Part shown: piece by piece, positions 17,094-25,584 of the stretch
Layout of the letters: each line of letters opens with the position of its first letter
Numbering within the stretch: position 1 is the stretch's first letter
Assembly (NCBI GenBank): GCA_964500445.1
Contig: CAZCOG010000012.1
Location: forward strand, 1-64,000
From: Persicitalea sp964500445
GTDB taxonomy: Bacteria > Bacteroidota > Bacteroidia > Cytophagales > Spirosomataceae
Direction of reading: 5' to 3'
Length of the DNA stretch: 64,000 bases
Notes under the pieces: generated by a model
Database searches by the model: none
Seen by the model: the letters and a program-made list of their open reading frames with translations, nothing else
What the model was told of the DNA's origin: nothing
Made by a program: the position numbers and the translations under genes

Positions 17094-18320
17094 ATGAAAG
17101 CCTACAACGAAACCTTACTGAAAAACGAATGGGTGCAGAAACTGGCGCAGGACTGGACGCAAAAAAAACTCATCACCCAGTCGCAGCGGGAAAATATCGA
17201 CAAAGTCTATTTTCCACTTCCCTACCGACCTAATTGGTTCATTTGGATCGGCTTATTCATCTTTACAATACTTGGTCTTTCGGCAGCCACGGTGATTTTT
17301 CTGCCCATAATCGACACGCAGTTTGCCGAAATATTCCTCGGCCCCATCTACGGTTTGGGAATATTTTTCTTTCTGAATTTTTTGATCAAAGATCGTCGCC
17401 TGCATTTCTCGGGCATAGATAATGCCATGCTCTACGCCATTGTGGTGTCCTTTGTTCCATTGGTTATTAAAATCACCGACCTAAACTACCATGCACCCTG
17501 GCTATTCGGCCTAGCTTATCTGCCGCTGCTGCTTTTCCTTGTCTATTATTATGGGGAGCCGCTCATCACTGTGGGTACTTTCCTAACCGGACTATTTATC
17601 GTGGCTTCACTGGCAATGGAATTCGCCTGGGGAAAACTTCTGCTGCCTTTTATCGCTATGCTTTACGCCGGACTCGTCTGGTACTTTGTGCACCGCTTTT
17701 TAAAAAAAGAACAATCGTTTTATTGGAACACTGCCATCGAATGGTTGCAGGTTGCGACTTTGTCCGTTTTTTACGCTGCGGGCAATTACTTTGTCGTCAG
17801 GGAAGGCAACGCTGCCCTGAACGACCTGCCCGATCCCTCGCCCGAAGTAGCTTTGGCAGGCCTTTTCTGGCTTTTGACCTTCGTTATTCCCCTGCTTTAC
17901 CTTTACGCGGCTACTTACTGGAAAAGTCTGACATTCCTGGTGTTGGGTACCGTTGCTTTGGTAGCCTCATTGATCACGCTGCATCACTACTACCCATTTA
18001 TTCCCGGCGATTGGGCTACGGCTCTGCTCGGCTTGGTGGGAATTGTCGTAGCCGTTTGGCTGATGAGGTACTTGAAAGAAACCAAGAATGGGTTTATCTA
18101 CAAGCCGGAAGAAGACTCCGAATTGGCTATCTTAGCGGGCAATATCATTGCCACGGAAATCGGCCAGTCCGCTACCGACAGTCCGCAAGGGCCAAAATTT
18201 GGTGGCGGAGATTTTGGCGGTGGCGGAAGTGGGGAGGGATATTTAAGAGCCAATTTTTATAAAAAAATAATGATGAGTGATGAGTTATTTTCTCATTCAT
18301 CACCCATCATTCATCACTAA
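17094..18320 (+). CDS. DUF2157/DUF4401-like multi-pass membrane protein
   Basis: 408 residues. The N-terminal helical head (NEWVQKLAQDWTQKKLITQ) is followed by about ten to twelve membrane helices, then a cytoplasmic tail with a glycine-rich GGGDFGGGGSGEGY run. The last 16 or so residues (MMSDELFSHSSPIIHH) are encoded by the left arm and loop of an intergenic inverted repeat, so the reading frame seems to have run into repeat DNA. Similar to the gene before it in layout. Function unknown. Confidence 0.6.
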   Translation: MKAYNETLLKNEWVQKLAQDWTQKKLITQSQRENIDKVYFPLPYRPNWFIWIGLFIFTILGLSAATVIFLPIIDTQFAEIFLGPIYGLGIFFFLNFLIKDRRLHFSGIDNAMLYAIVVSFVPLVIKITDLNYHAPWLFGLAYLPLLLFLVYYYGEPLITVGTFLTGLFIVASLAMEFAWGKLLLPFIAMLYAGLVWYFVHRFLKKEQSFYWNTAIEWLQVATLSVFYAAGNYFVVREGNAALNDLPDPSPEVALAGLFWLLTFVIPLLYLYAATYWKSLTFLVLGTVALVASLITLHHYYPFIPGDWATALLGLVGIVVAVWLMRYLKETKNGFIYKPEEDSELAILAGNIIATEIGQSATDSPQGPKFGGGDFGGGGSGEGYLRANFYKKIMMSDELFSHSSPIIHH

Positions 18321-18329
18321 TAACTCATC
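18279..18329. repeat. Inverted repeat overlapping a gene end
   Basis: The 11-base arms GATGAGTTATT (18279-18289) and AATAACTCATC (18319-18329) are perfectly complementary. The loop is full of CATCA/TCATT words. The left arm and loop are inside the 3' end of the preceding gene, whose stop is at 18318-18320. There is no T-run, so this is a repeat or hairpin more than a terminator. Confidence 0.6.
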
Positions 18330-18345
18330 ATTCAAATAAGCTTAC

Positions 18346-20001
18346 ATGAAACATTTTACCTGGATGGCATTTGCGCTGATCGCCAGCTTTGCGCTTGGCT
18401 CGTTCGTCACCATTGAGGCCCCCGAAATCACTACCGGCATGGTGCAGCAGGCATCCCAAATTTTCGGACTGGACTTTACCGAGGCCGAACGCGATTCCAT
18501 GCTGGGCAATCTGGAAAGGGCGCGTGAAGGCTACGAAAAAGTGCGGGCCATTCCGCTCACCAACGATGTGGCCCCAGCGCTTTATTTTACCCCCCTACCC
18601 ATCGGCTTCGTACTGGATTCGATCCAAAAGCCTTTCAAATACAGTACTTTAATGAAGGCCACTTTGCCAAAGAACAAAGATGATTTGGCTTTTTTGAGCA
18701 TTTCTGAACTGGCTTCGCTGCTTCGGTCAAAGCAAATTACTTCCGTCGAATTGACGGAGTTTTTCCTGGCAAGATTAAAAAAATACGATGCCCAACTTCA
18801 CTGCGTCATTTCTTTCACCGACGAACTCGCTTTGGCGCAAGCCCGCAAGGCCGACGAAGAAATCAAAGCCGGAAAGTACCGGGGGCTGCTGCACGGTATT
18901 CCTTACGGTGCCAAGGACTTACTGGCTCGCAAAGGCTATAAAACTACCTGGGGAGCCGGACCATACAAAGATCAGACGCTGGATCTGGACGCGACCGTAA
19001 TCCAGAAACTGGAAGCTGCCGGGGCGGTACTTTGCGCTAAACTGACGATGGGTGCCCTGGCGATGGGCGATGTCTGGTACGGCGAAAAAACCCGCAATCC
19101 CTGGAATACGGAAAGTGGATCGAGCGGCTCTTCGGCGGGGTCAGCTTCGTCGGTTTCGGCGGGGTTACTGCCCTTCGCCATTGGCACCGAAACGCTGGGT
19201 AGCATTGTGTCGCCGTCCACTGTCTGCGGCACCACGGGCCTACGCCCCACCTATGGGCGCGTGAGCCGCCACGGAGCCATGGCTCTGAGCTGGAGCATGG
19301 ATAAAATCGGGCCCATCTGCCGCTCGGTAGAGGACTGCGCCCTGGTATTCAATGCAATCTACGGCCCAGACGGCCAAGATTTAACCATTATCGACGCACC
19401 ATTTAACTACGCACCCTTGAAATCTTTGAAAGGAATGCGGATTGGGTATTTGAAAAAAGCCTTTGAATCTGATTACAATAACAAAACGAATGACTCGCTC
19501 ACGCTGGTCGAACTCAAAAAACTGGGTGCGGAACTCGTGCCCATGGAACTACCCGACTATCCGCTCAGTGCCATGACGTCTATTATTTCGGTAGAAGGCG
19601 CGGCCGCTTTTGACGATATGACCCGTTCGAATCGCGACGAACTACTGGTGCGCCAGACCAAAAACGCCTGGCCCAATTCCTTCCGGGCGGCGCGTTTCGT
19701 TCCGGCGGTAGAGTACCTACAGGCCAACCGGCTGCGCACCAAGCTCATTCAGGAAGTGTATGATATTTTGAAAAAAGCCAACGTGGAAGTTTATGTTTCA
19801 CCTTCCTACGGCGGCGGCAATTTGGCCACCACCAATCTCACCGGCCATCCTTGCGTAGTACTGCCCAATGGATTCAGCAGCCAGGGCACGCCGACGAGCA
19901 TCACGTTCATGGGGCAGTTGTTCCAGGAGGGCAAAGTACTTGGTGTAGCAAAAGCCTACCAGGATGCCACTGACTTCCACCGCAAGCATCCTGCGTTATA
20001 G
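18346..20001 (+). CDS. Secreted amidase-signature family hydrolase
   Basis: 551 residues with an N-terminal hydrophobic export signal (WMAFALIASFALGSF). The Ser-Ser-Lys triad of amidase-signature enzymes can be placed: Lys190 in PYGAKDLLARKG, cis-Ser about 259 in SGSSGSSAGS, and nucleophile Ser286 in GTETLGSIVSP (the usual GGS reads LGS). The long N-terminal part before residue 115 is unlike GatA and fits secreted amidases of this phylum. Hydrolysis of an amide bond outside the cytoplasm is likely; the substrate is unknown. It is a single gene. Confidence 0.85.
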   Translation: MKHFTWMAFALIASFALGSFVTIEAPEITTGMVQQASQIFGLDFTEAERDSMLGNLERAREGYEKVRAIPLTNDVAPALYFTPLPIGFVLDSIQKPFKYSTLMKATLPKNKDDLAFLSISELASLLRSKQITSVELTEFFLARLKKYDAQLHCVISFTDELALAQARKADEEIKAGKYRGLLHGIPYGAKDLLARKGYKTTWGAGPYKDQTLDLDATVIQKLEAAGAVLCAKLTMGALAMGDVWYGEKTRNPWNTESGSSGSSAGSASSVSAGLLPFAIGTETLGSIVSPSTVCGTTGLRPTYGRVSRHGAMALSWSMDKIGPICRSVEDCALVFNAIYGPDGQDLTIIDAPFNYAPLKSLKGMRIGYLKKAFESDYNNKTNDSLTLVELKKLGAELVPMELPDYPLSAMTSIISVEGAAAFDDMTRSNRDELLVRQTKNAWPNSFRAARFVPAVEYLQANRLRTKLIQEVYDILKKANVEVYVSPSYGGGNLATTNLTGHPCVVLPNGFSSQGTPTSITFMGQLFQEGKVLGVAKAYQDATDFHRKHPAL

Positions 20002-20108
20002 GGGAAAGCGGAGAATTGAAAGTTGAAAATTATCAAAAAGCAGTAGTTATTCGAGGGTAACATCTTCAATGTCAATTAAATTTTTGTAAAAAACCTAAAC
20101 CCTCCCCG
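20002..20108. other. Short spacer before the alditol-oxidase-like gene
   Basis: 107 AT-rich bases with the repetitive words GAATTGAAAGTTGAAAATT near 20012. No promoter box could be firmly assigned and no terminator was seen. Confidence 0.3.
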
Positions 20109-21458
20109 ATGAAAAAGCGAACTTTCCTTAAACTATCTTCAGCACTTATGACCGCACCTTTCTTATCACCTTTGGCTGGATGCAGTACCGAAAGCAAGGC
20201 TGAAACGTTGAAAAACTGGGCGGGCAATCTTACGTACAGCACTGGAAAACTCGATCAGGCCAAATCCGTGCAGGAAGCGCAGGAATTGGTTAGGCAGTAC
20301 GACAAAGTAAAGCAATTAGGTACCCGGCACTGCTTCAATAAAATTGCCGATACTAACGACCGTTTCGTGTCGCTCGTGGGCGCGCCGGAGGACATCATCA
20401 TCGCTCCCGATGGCAAATCTGTTACCGTTAATTCCGGTATCAAGTACGGCGAATTGAGTCCGTATCTTCACGAAAAAGGTTTTGCGCTGCACAATCTGGC
20501 TTCACTACCCCACATTTCGGTAGCCGGAGCTATCGCCACGGCCACACACGGCTCGGGTGAAAAAAATGGCAACTTGGCTTCGGCGGTATCGGGACTGGAA
20601 ATGATTACGGCCAACGGAGAAGTCGTGCAACTTTCACGGGAAAAAGATGGCGAAAAGTTCAATGCCGCCGTGGTGCATCTGGGTGCTCTGGGATTGCTGA
20701 CGAAGGTCACGCTCAAACTGCAACCTACCTTTCTGATGACGCAGTATGTCTACGAAAATATGCCGCTCGCTCAATTGCAGGATCATTTTGACGAAATTCA
20801 GGCCAGCGGATATAGTGTAAGTTTGTTCACCAATTGGCAAAGCCAGGACATCGCCGAAGTATGGGTCAAGCAACGCGCCGACGCGCCCCAAATGAACCAG
20901 AAAGAATGGCTGGGCGCTACGCTCGCCACCAAAAACCTGCATCCCATTCCCGAGCTTTCCGCCGAAAATTGTACCGCCCAAATGGGCGTTCCTGGCCCCT
21001 GGTACGAGCGGATGCCACACTTCAAAATGGGCTTTACGCCCAGCAGCGGCGACGAGCTACAGTCTGAGTACTTTGTGCCGCGCCAGAACGCCGTGGATGC
21101 CATCATGGCCATCGCCCGCCTCGGTGATCAGGTAGGACCATACCTGCTTACCTCCGAAGTCCGAGCCATCGCGGCGGACAATCTGTGGATGAGCCCATGC
21201 TACCAGCAGGACTGCATCACGATCCACTTCACCTGGAAACCCGACTGGCCCGGCGTGAGCAAACTACTACCCATCGTGGAGCGGGAACTGGCTCCCTACA
21301 ATGCTCGTCCGCACTGGGGCAAGTTGTTTACGATGGCTCCGGCGGAGTTGGAAAAACATTACCCTAAACTACCTGAGTTCAGAGAAGTGGTAAGGCAATA
21401 TGACCCGCAGGGTAAGTTTCGAAATCCATTTTTGGAAAAGAATGTGTTGGGAGTCTGA
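20109..21458 (+). CDS. FAD-dependent alditol/sugar-lactone oxidase-like lipoprotein
   Basis: 449 residues. The signal sequence ends in a lipobox (SPLAGC), so a lipid-anchored periplasmic or surface protein is expected. The FAD-binding (VAO/PCMH) half shows QLGTRHCFNKIADT and SVAGAIATATHGSGEKNG, where the His of ATHG is the usual site of flavin attachment in alditol oxidases. The C-terminal half ends with PHWGKLF, the arabinono-lactone-oxidase signature. Relatives oxidise alditols such as xylitol or sugar lactones with oxygen. The substrate here is unknown. The next gene follows after 77 bases and is a TrpF-like protein. Confidence 0.88.
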   Translation: MKKRTFLKLSSALMTAPFLSPLAGCSTESKAETLKNWAGNLTYSTGKLDQAKSVQEAQELVRQYDKVKQLGTRHCFNKIADTNDRFVSLVGAPEDIIIAPDGKSVTVNSGIKYGELSPYLHEKGFALHNLASLPHISVAGAIATATHGSGEKNGNLASAVSGLEMITANGEVVQLSREKDGEKFNAAVVHLGALGLLTKVTLKLQPTFLMTQYVYENMPLAQLQDHFDEIQASGYSVSLFTNWQSQDIAEVWVKQRADAPQMNQKEWLGATLATKNLHPIPELSAENCTAQMGVPGPWYERMPHFKMGFTPSSGDELQSEYFVPRQNAVDAIMAIARLGDQVGPYLLTSEVRAIAADNLWMSPCYQQDCITIHFTWKPDWPGVSKLLPIVERELAPYNARPHWGKLFTMAPAELEKHYPKLPEFREVVRQYDPQGKFRNPFLEKNVLGV

Positions 21459-21521
21459 TTGAAATACAAAAAATCGACTTGAATTCACTGAATAAATCAC
21501 TTCATAAAACTCATTAATAAA

Positions 21522-21537
21522 ATAGCATCGATGCTAT
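21522..21537. promoter_or_regulatory. Perfect 16-base palindrome at start codon
   Basis: ATAGCATCGATGCTAT overlaps the first two bases of the TrpF-like gene's start codon (ATG at 21536). The symmetry is perfect across all 16 bases. It could be an operator, or a small hairpin masking the start in mRNA. No second copy was noticed. Confidence 0.4.
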
Positions 21538-22198
21538 GAGACCAACCCTTCATCCGAGAGTAAAAATCTGCTGCATCAGTAGTATAGAAGAGGCTCAGCT
21601 AGCTATAGACTGCGGAGCCTCCGCGTTGGGTTTGGTTGGGAATATGCCCAGTGGGCCGGGGATTATTGAGGATTCTTTAATAAAAGAAATTGCGCACGCG
21701 GTGCCACCACCCATAGCCACGTTTCTGCTGACCAGTGAAACGAATGCCGATGGTATAATCGAACATTACCGAAGAGTACATACTTCAACCATACAGCTTG
21801 TCGATGCCCTGACGGACAACGGCTATGAAAAAATACGAGCGGCCCTGCCCGGCGTCAAACTGGTGCAGGTAATACACGTAATTGACGATGATTCCATTAA
21901 GGAAGCTATTCACATAGCACCCTTTGTAGATGCGATTTTGCTGGATAGCGGCAACCCGAACCTTGAAATTAAGGAACTTGGCGGTACGGGGCGGACGCAT
22001 AACTGGAAACTGAGTAAAGAGATACGGGAGCAGGTCGATATCTCGGTTTTCCTGGCGGGCGGGTTGCAAACCAACAATGTGAGGGCTGCCATCGATGCTG
22101 TTCACCCCTTTGGCTTGGATTTATGCAGCGGGGTAAGAACCAATGGCAAGCTTGACAGAAAAAAATTAGTTGATTTTTTTGAGGCTGCTAATGGTTGA
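21536..22198 (+). CDS. Phosphoribosylanthranilate isomerase-like (TrpF family) protein
   Basis: 220 residues forming a TIM barrel of the TrpF family. It starts with RVKICCIS (family VKICG), has ILLDS, a GGTGRTHNW phosphate loop and a terminal GLDLCSGVRTNGKLD. Cys takes the place of the catalytic Cys in VKIC, and Asp is present in GLDLCSG, so activity is possible. It is not in a trp operon: the neighbours are an oxidase and an MFS transporter. It may be a second TrpF or a relative with another isomerase role. Confidence 0.75.
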   Translation: MRPTLHPRVKICCISSIEEAQLAIDCGASALGLVGNMPSGPGIIEDSLIKEIAHAVPPPIATFLLTSETNADGIIEHYRRVHTSTIQLVDALTDNGYEKIRAALPGVKLVQVIHVIDDDSIKEAIHIAPFVDAILLDSGNPNLEIKELGGTGRTHNWKLSKEIREQVDISVFLAGGLQTNNVRAAIDAVHPFGLDLCSGVRTNGKLDRKKLVDFFEAANG

Positions 22199-22420
22199 AT
22201 AATCAGGATGACAGCCGCCCTTTCACTGCAATAAAACAGCAGGCAATCAGCCTAAAACAAATTAATTTCCGCCCGGAAATACAACTTATACTAAAATAAA
22301 AAACGGCCCAGGATGGGGGCAGGACCGAAATTCTGCGTCTATTCTATGGTAACAACAAGTAAGAAATCCCCGTCTCTGACCTTTTACCCCGAACCCCACT
22401 AGCTACCAACCTTCTGCTTA
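22199..22420. other. Spacer before the MFS gene
   Basis: 222 bases without a recognisable gene. No T-run terminator behind the TrpF-like gene and no TAnnTTTG box before the transporter could be identified. Confidence 0.3.
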
Positions 22421-23710
22421 ATGGCCCAACTCGCTGAACCGAAAACCAAAACCTACCGCTGGACGGTCGTCATCCTCCTCTTTTTTGCCACTACCATTAA
22501 CTACCTCGATCGACAGGTAATCGGGCTTTTAAAACCTGCTTTGGCTGGTGATTTTAATTGGAGCGAATCCGATTATGCTAATATCGTGATGGCCTTTACT
22601 GCTTCCTACGCGTTGGGCTACGTTATTTTCGGGCGAATTATTGATAAAATTGGTACCAAGTTGGGGTTAGGCTTATCCCTGGTCGTGTGGAGCATTGCGG
22701 CAATGGGCCACGCCCTGGCTAAAAGTACGCTGGGCTTTGCCTTCTGGCGGGCCACATTGGGCCTGGGTGAGGCAGGTAACTTCCCGGCTTCGATTAAGGC
22801 CGTGGCCGAATGGTTTCCTAAACGCGAACGGGCTTTTGCCACAGGCCTTTTCAACTCCGGCACCAACATCGGAGCGGTTGTTGCCCCTATTATGGTTCCC
22901 TGGATTTTGGGAGCTTACGGATGGCAGGAGGCGTTTATCATCACCGGCGCCATCGGGTTTATCTGGCTGATTTTCTGGTGGCTGATTTATGAAGTACCTT
23001 CCCGTAAAAAAGGAATTTCGAAAACTGAACTTGCACTCATCAATAGCGACGCCGACGATGACTCCGAAGAGCAACCCATTCCCTGGATAAAGCTTTTCCA
23101 GGTGCGCCAAACCTGGGCTTACGTATTTGGCAAGTTTCTTACAGATCCCATTTGGTGGTTTTTCCTTTTCTGGCTTCCCTCCTACTTCGCCCAGATTTTT
23201 GATCTGGATCTGAAAAAGCCCAGCCTGCCGCTGGTAGTGGTGTATACCGCCAGTACCGTTGGTAGTATCGGGGGCGGGTACCTGTCGGGATGGCTCATCA
23301 AACGGGGATGGCCAGTGTTCAAGGCCCGAAAATCGGCCATGCTACTCTATGCTTTCATGGTTATACCCATTGTCTTTGCAACCTCCGCTACTAACATTTG
23401 GACGGCCGTAGGCTTTATCAGTCTGGCTTGCGCAGCGCACCAGGCATGGAGTGCCAATATCTTCACGACGGCATCGGATATGTTCCCGCGCCGGGCGGTC
23501 AGTTCCATCGTGGGGATAGGCGGTATGGCAGGTTCGTTGGGGGGAGTACTTTTTCCTTACATCGTAGGCCAGATTCTGGATACTTTCAGCGCGCGGGGTG
23601 ATATCACCAGTGGCTATAACATTATCTTTATCATGTGCGGCTCAGCCTATCTGATAGCCTGGGTGATCATGCACTTTTTCGTGCCAAGGATGGAGCGGGT
23701 GAAGGTGTAG
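22421..23710 (+). CDS. MFS transporter, hexuronate/ACS-type
   Basis: 429 residues with twelve predicted membrane helices. The first helix ends in TTINYLDRQVIGLLKPAL, a signature of the anion:cation symporter branch that includes ExuT-like hexuronate transporters. ATLGLGEAGNFPASIKAVAEWFPKRE (in two parts) is the conserved loop of the same branch, and MFPRRAVSSIVGIGGMAGS is in the second half. Transport of a sugar acid with protons across the inner membrane is likely, but the substrate is not fixed. No catabolic gene for hexuronates lies alongside. Confidence 0.85.
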   Translation: MAQLAEPKTKTYRWTVVILLFFATTINYLDRQVIGLLKPALAGDFNWSESDYANIVMAFTASYALGYVIFGRIIDKIGTKLGLGLSLVVWSIAAMGHALAKSTLGFAFWRATLGLGEAGNFPASIKAVAEWFPKRERAFATGLFNSGTNIGAVVAPIMVPWILGAYGWQEAFIITGAIGFIWLIFWWLIYEVPSRKKGISKTELALINSDADDDSEEQPIPWIKLFQVRQTWAYVFGKFLTDPIWWFFLFWLPSYFAQIFDLDLKKPSLPLVVVYTASTVGSIGGGYLSGWLIKRGWPVFKARKSAMLLYAFMVIPIVFATSATNIWTAVGFISLACAAHQAWSANIFTTASDMFPRRAVSSIVGIGGMAGSLGGVLFPYIVGQILDTFSARGDITSGYNIIFIMCGSAYLIAWVIMHFFVPRMERVKV

Positions 23711-23798
23711 TTTAGGAGAAATAGACATTCGAAGCTATCTACTCTTATCAAATTCACTTTGGTACTCCGGAACTTTGGCGCTTACATACTCTCAAAAC
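23711..23798. repeat. Spacer with GGAACTTTG words
   Basis: Convergent spacer. TTCACTTTGGTACTCCGGAACTTTGG lies near 23753-23776 in pieces and shares the GGAACTTTG word with the spacer at 15293-15315. No hairpin with T-run was seen. Confidence 0.4.
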
Positions 23799-24392
23799 TC
23801 ACTTGAACAATATTCTCCCCTCAGCCTGTACGGCTTTACCCAGGCAAAAGGCCGAGACAGCCACGAGCAGATGGTAGGGATCGTAAGAAGCAGTAGGACT
23901 TAATCCAAGCCGGAGTTTGGCCGATAAGGCCAGGATAGTCATGGCAAAAACTACCCAGAGTGCACTTTTTTGTCTTTGGAGCAGGCCATAGCAGGCAATC
24001 AGCAGGGCAATGACAATGCAAAGGGGTTGTACGACCTGAACGAGCGGATTTAATCGAAACCAGGCTAGCCCCAGAAATAGGCCCGTCCCCGTGCCGATAG
24101 TAGCCCAAAAGGTAAAGCGCGTCGCAATGAGGTGACCGACCAGCAGCCATGTACCCACCAGCATACAAAGTGGCCCCAGCGTATCTTCAAGCCGACGCAA
24201 CGAAGCCACCACGGGAGCCAATCCTTCCAGACCAAGATACCACAGTACCGTTAGCATTGAGGTGATAGAAATTGTGATGAGGAAAACACCCCAGATTAAT
24301 CGTCCGTAGATGGGTTGTTTTTGAAAAAAAATGAGGAATACGGCAAAGGCCGTTACGCTGAGTATCAGTTCGGATAAGCTGTGCAAGATCAT
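23799..24392 (-). CDS. Small multi-pass membrane protein, unknown function
   Basis: About 197 residues from the ATG at 24392 (an upstream ATG at 24434 adds 14). Six to seven hydrophobic helices are visible, beginning LSELILSVTAFAVFLIFF. A short SASYDPYHLL-like loop lies before the last helix. The product was not recognised; similar proteins in this phylum are annotated as hypothetical membrane proteins. It converges with the MFS gene and diverges from sucD. Confidence 0.55.
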   Translation of the reverse strand: MILHSLSELILSVTAFAVFLIFFQKQPIYGRLIWGVFLITISITSMLTVLWYLGLEGLAPVVASLRRLEDTLGPLCMLVGTWLLVGHLIATRFTFWATIGTGTGLFLGLAWFRLNPLVQVVQPLCIVIALLIACYGLLQRQKSALWVVFAMTILALSAKLRLGLSPTASYDPYHLLVAVSAFCLGKAVQAEGRILFK

Positions 24393-24647
24393 GAAAAGGG
24401 CAGGATATTCGGTAACGGGACTGCGGGAGGGCAATTTACAAATTATCGCTACATTTTGCTACTTAGGGCTTTTCCTTCTACTTTTACCGAGCAGGTTGTT
24501 GATGCGTCAATGCTTTCAATCGTTGGTTTGAATGCAAGATGTTTTTGGGTTGGGCCTATTACCCGATTCCGATCATAGCAGTCTCAACTTAACCCTGGCA
24601 TTTTTCCGAAGTCTCGAATCCTATTTCTAATTTCCAGTATCTATTTT
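24393..24647. other. Divergent spacer before sucD
   Basis: 255 bases between a minus-strand membrane protein and plus-strand sucD. It must hold promoters for both, but no exact TAnnTTTG box was found on either strand. No RNA gene or terminator seen. Confidence 0.35.
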
Positions 24648-25526
24648 ATGAGCGTTTTAGTCAATAAGAATTCCAAAATCATTGTTCAAGGTTTCACGGG
24701 TTCTGAAGGGTCTTTTCATGCCCAGCAGATGATCGAGTACGGCACGTCCGTAGTGGGCGGCGTAACCCCCGGTAAAGGAGGCATGAGCCACCTCGACCGT
24801 CCGGTTTTCAATACAGTCGCTCAGGCCGTAGGTGATACTGGGGCCGACGTTTCCATCATCTTTGTGCCCCCGGCTTTTGCCAGCGATGCCATCATGGAAG
24901 CTGCCGACGCCGGTATTGGCGTAATTGTCTGCATCACGGAGGGTATCCCGACCAAAGATATGATGATGGCAAAGGAATATATTTCCAATAAAAACTGCCG
25001 CTTAATAGGTCCAAACTGCCCCGGCATCATCACCGCCGAAGAGTGTAAGGTAGGCATCATGCCCGGTTTTATTTTCAAAAAAGGCACCGTGGGCATCGTC
25101 TCTAAATCAGGTACCCTGACCTACGAGGCCGTCGATCAGTTGACTCGTGCGGGCTTGGGCCAAACCACGGCTATCGGCATTGGTGGCGACCCGATCATTG
25201 GAACTACCACTAAGGAAGCTGTCGAACTTCTGATGAATGACCCTGAGACAGAAGCCATCGTGATGATCGGCGAAATTGGTGGTAGTATGGAAGCGGAAGC
25301 GGCTTACTATGTGCAGAATTCCGGCATTAAGAAGCCCGTCGTAGGATTCATCGCCGGACAGACCGCTCCCAAGGGCCGCCGTATGGGTCATGCCGGTGCT
25401 ATTATTGGCGGAGCCGACGATACCGCCGAAGCCAAGATGCGCATCATGCGTGAATGCGGAATTCACGTGGCCGAGTCGCCGGCTGTGATTGGCGAAACAA
25501 TGCTGATTGCATTGGGCAAAAAATAA
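24648..25526 (+). CDS. sucD: Succinate-CoA ligase, alpha subunit
   Basis: 292 residues, full family length. It forms succinate and ATP or GTP from succinyl-CoA in the TCA cycle together with SucB/SucC, whose gene is not adjacent. The CoA-binding N-terminal Rossmann domain has VQGFTGSEGSFHAQQM. The phosphorylated His is His248 in RRMGHAGAIIGG, and GIGGDPIIGTTT lies between. A strong terminator follows directly, so it is probably transcribed alone. Confidence 0.97.
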   Translation: MSVLVNKNSKIIVQGFTGSEGSFHAQQMIEYGTSVVGGVTPGKGGMSHLDRPVFNTVAQAVGDTGADVSIIFVPPAFASDAIMEAADAGIGVIVCITEGIPTKDMMMAKEYISNKNCRLIGPNCPGIITAEECKVGIMPGFIFKKGTVGIVSKSGTLTYEAVDQLTRAGLGQTTAIGIGGDPIIGTTTKEAVELLMNDPETEAIVMIGEIGGSMEAEAAYYVQNSGIKKPVVGFIAGQTAPKGRRMGHAGAIIGGADDTAEAKMRIMRECGIHVAESPAVIGETMLIALGKK

Positions 25527-25548
25527 TTTGTTAGAAGAAGCTGAATGC

Positions 25549-25577
25549 AAAAGGGCTGGGGAAACCCCGCCCTTTTT
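25549..25577 (+). terminator. Rho-independent terminator after sucD
   Basis: Arms AAAAGGGC-TGGGG and CCCC-GCCCTTTT, with one bulged T and an AAA loop, continue into a T-run. It lies 23 bases after the sucD stop and ends eight bases before the start of the next gene. Confidence 0.85.
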
Positions 25578-25584
25578 GGCTATT

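Noticed and set aside
24331..24578. Small plus-strand frames upstream of sucD
   Set aside because: They overlap the antisense membrane protein's start and lack any family resemblance or ribosome-site signal.
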